From Artocarpus heterophyllus (Eukaryota; Streptophyta; Magnoliopsida; Rosales; Moraceae), in the NCBI GenBank assembly GCA_025403435.1, contig CM046333.1, positions 29,539,453-29,603,452 on the forward strand: DNA of 64,000 nt, given 5' to 3'. Below are positions 62,069 to 64,000 of the stretch, piece after piece; position 1 is the stretch's first letter, and every line of letters begins with the position of its first letter. Under the pieces are notes generated by a model. The model saw only the letters and a program-made list of their open reading frames with translations. It had not been told where the DNA came from and made no database searches. The translations under genes and the position numbers were made by a program.

Positions 62069-62204
62069 AAAGGAGAAGTGCATTGAGGGACATAGTCGAA
62101 GTCATTGATGACTTTTTCTTTGAAACAAGTTTGGTGGAAAAATCTACTAATACCTAGATAGTAGATTCTAGAGCCACTAATCATGTTTATACTTCTTTAC
62201 AGAG
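62069..62204 (+). pseudogene. Copy 2: Ty1/copia protease-region fragment
   Basis: Counterpart of 18600-18735 with the same stop in place of Trp and the same Gly-to-Arg change at the active site. Confidence 0.7.
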
Positions 62205-62458
62205 ATTTTAGCAAAACAAAACCTCTGTAAAAGATGAAGACACTCTCAAGCTTGCAAAATTTTTACTTTAAAGGAAAAATATGTTTCTTTCTTGACCTTG
62301 ATTGTACGTTCAGACTACTCGGGATAAAGGTTGCAAGAAACATCTAAGTCATTAAAAAAATGATAAAATGATGAGCAAGATGATATCCATTGCAGAAATC
62401 AAAGTATAGGCCATACTTACAAACTGTTCGTAACAAATTCTAACATGAAGTAATCATA

Positions 62459-64000
62459 ATCTAATCTACTCTAAAGAAGAAGTAGAGGGAGGATCTAAGC
62501 CTGGAGCAGAAGCTTTAAGATAAGAACTAGAATTCGGAGCAACTTTAAAGTGATCGGCTCTAGGATCATGATTAGCTTGAATTAACTTAGTCTGTAATTC
62601 CAAAACCTTCATTTCTAACCTTGAAATCAACACCAGAAAGAATCTTAGCATTCCTATATTGATCCAATTCTTCAGTCAAAGCTTCGATCTGATTACCACT
62701 AGAAAATACTACAGAGTTCAAATTTTCAACTTGGAAAATTAAGCTTTGATTCAATTTCAGCAACATATCAATCTCAGCTTTAGATTTAGACCTCTCAATC
62801 TGATAAATTTATTCTTTCTTTGGTAACATCTCTTTCCAAGAAGAAACAGTAGATTCGGTAGTAACTGCTTGTTTACTCTTTTTCCCTTTTAGATAAAAAA
62901 ATCTTTGACTTCAAAACTTCATTAACAGATCGAAGCTCCTTATTTTCCTTCAAAGCGTTTTTCAGAGCGTTCTCTAGTTGTGGACTATACATAGTCTAAA
63001 ATAGATTTCTTTGCTACAACGGAAAGTTCATCCAATAAATTTTTGAAATTTAGCCAGACCTCTAAAAAATCAACCTGAGGAGACCCATCAGAAGCTGCTG
63101 GAATCCCAAAAAATCAGACGAAGAAGGCTTTGTTACCAGAAGAAATTGTAACCAAAGTGGTAGTAGTCTGAATGGCCTGAAGATTACCATCACTCACAAA
63201 ATTTGACGAGCTCCCACTAGGTAAAGTTTGAATTAGAAAAGGAGGCACCAGAGAACTCATAAGTAAATTGGAAGCCCAGTCAACGTCAACTTAACATCTC
63301 AAGTGATGTTACAACCGCTAGAACAGTCAGATGTGGTAAAGGCGTAGAGGGCCTGAGAAAAACGAGAGGCTATGGAAGACTGGAAGGAATTGGAGTTTGT
63401 ACCTCCAATGGAATCAGGTTAGATGAAGGAGAAATAGGAAAAGGTTCAGAACTTAAAAGTTGACTCTACTCCTTTTTGGTTGGCAAAAAGAGGGGAAGAG
63501 AGCCAAGAGGAACAATGTGAGAAATATGGCCACAGCCAGTACTGAGAACAGTAGCAAGATCGGATGCTACTTTAGGACCGGGGTTGGCATTAGTTCTTTT
63601 GACATCACTGACAGGATTAATATCGTTAGTCACAATACTCTTGGACATAGAAAAGTCCTTAAACTTGGAAGTATTACTAATCTAAATTTCATCATTTTCC
63701 TCCCGAATTCTAGAATTTGCTTTTGGACTTTCTCTGGCAATTTTCTCACATAAATCTTTTGTTTCTCCCTTCCAAAATTTCTTTCTTCTCTTTCATGTAG
63801 AATGTCTTTCGCGATATATTTGAGCCATTTTTCTTGCATTTTTTCTTTTGGAACCTCAACAGTTTCTAAACTTAGACTAACCTTTTTGCTTTAGAGAGGG
63901 CATCCTGAAGAGTAGCCTCTTTCATGGGTTGTAAAAAGCATTCAAAAGCAGAACCAGATGTTTGAACCCCCCTTTTGGCAGAATTATCCTTCTGCTTAGA
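62459..64000 (-). pseudogene. Copy 2: gag-like coiled-coil frame B, cut by window end
   Basis: Counterpart of 18990-20531, nearly identical. It runs off the window, so the duplication continues beyond 64000. Confidence 0.4.

Larger units (their letters stand above)
43585..64000. repeat. Segmental direct repeat, copy 2 (right part cut by window edge)
   Basis: Second copy of 1-20531, about 115 bp shorter. The largest differences are a deletion of about 62 bp near 57020 (copy 1 bases in about 13450-13515) and loss of one 35-bp minisatellite segment near 59960. Immediately upstream, 43440-43584 is the rest of the same truncated LTR, and before that lies KAO exon 2. The true left edge of the duplication may therefore lie at or left of 43440. 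Whether copy 1 is also preceded by KAO cannot be seen here. Confidence 0.97.

Noticed and set aside
1..64000. tRNA, rRNA or organelle-derived segments
   Set aside because: No cloverleaf-like gene, rRNA core or recognisable organelle gene was seen by reading. A covariance-model scan was not possible here.

Overview
This is plant nuclear DNA, AT-rich and made up mostly of nested, broken transposable elements. The only recognisable host gene is the 5' part of a CYP88A cytochrome P450 (ent-kaurenoic acid oxidase, KAO, gibberellin synthesis): exon 1 at 40596-40831 and exon 2 from 43088. The KAO-like protein, the intron sizes and the Ty1/copia, Ty3/gypsy and CACTA families point to a dicot. A rosid is likely, but the species cannot be told from the sequence.

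The main structural feature is a direct duplication. Positions 1-20531 recur in the same orientation at 43585-64000 (offset 43584 bp at the left, shrinking to 43469 bp at the right because of small indels). Both copies run off the window, so the true repeat is longer and may be a tandem array with a unit of about 43.6 kb. Long stretches look almost identical, while 9.58-10.05 kb and 10.9-11.9 kb are clearly more divergent, so identity is mosaic.

Layout of the duplicated block (copy 1 coordinates; copy 2 is listed separately). 1-1029: truncated copia LTR (minus). 1045-2084: copia gag pseudogene (minus) with its PBS at 2123-2141 and its LTR at 2142-3440. 3532-5449: a further, essentially complete copia LTR (minus). 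5880-7355: copia pol fragment (minus). 7356-9311: a 1.96-kb copia LTR (plus), followed by a PBS, a long leader and a gag pseudogene to 12079. That gag is interrupted by a non-autonomous Athila-like gypsy element (about 12094-18517), which is itself interrupted by a solo LTR at 15783-17753 flanked by TAAGT target duplications. The copia element resumes as a protease-region fragment at 18600-18735.

Between the copies. 18990-31637 (minus) holds two degenerate gag-like coiled-coil reading frames of an unclassified retroelement. One is split by a 3.03-kb solo LTR (23447-26481, AGAAA target duplication) and by a 4.26-kb CACTA element (27089-31347). 33230-39335 is a nearly full-length but decayed Ty1/copia element (minus) with both LTRs, PBS, PPT and all domains. 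39336-40595 is the KAO upstream region, with a TATA box and a leader that has short upstream ORFs. KAO intron 1 contains a probable hAT-type MITE.

KAO homology stops abruptly at codon 196 (43439), where the sequence passes into the interior of the copia LTR that begins copy 2. The P450 catalytic half (I-helix, ExxR, heme-binding Cys) is absent from the window. The gene is therefore either broken by the duplication/rearrangement or separated from its 3' exons by more than 20 kb of repeats. No new defence, RNA or operon-like system was found. The most unusual items are the duplicated TE nest joined to a truncated hormone gene and the mosaic divergence between its copies.
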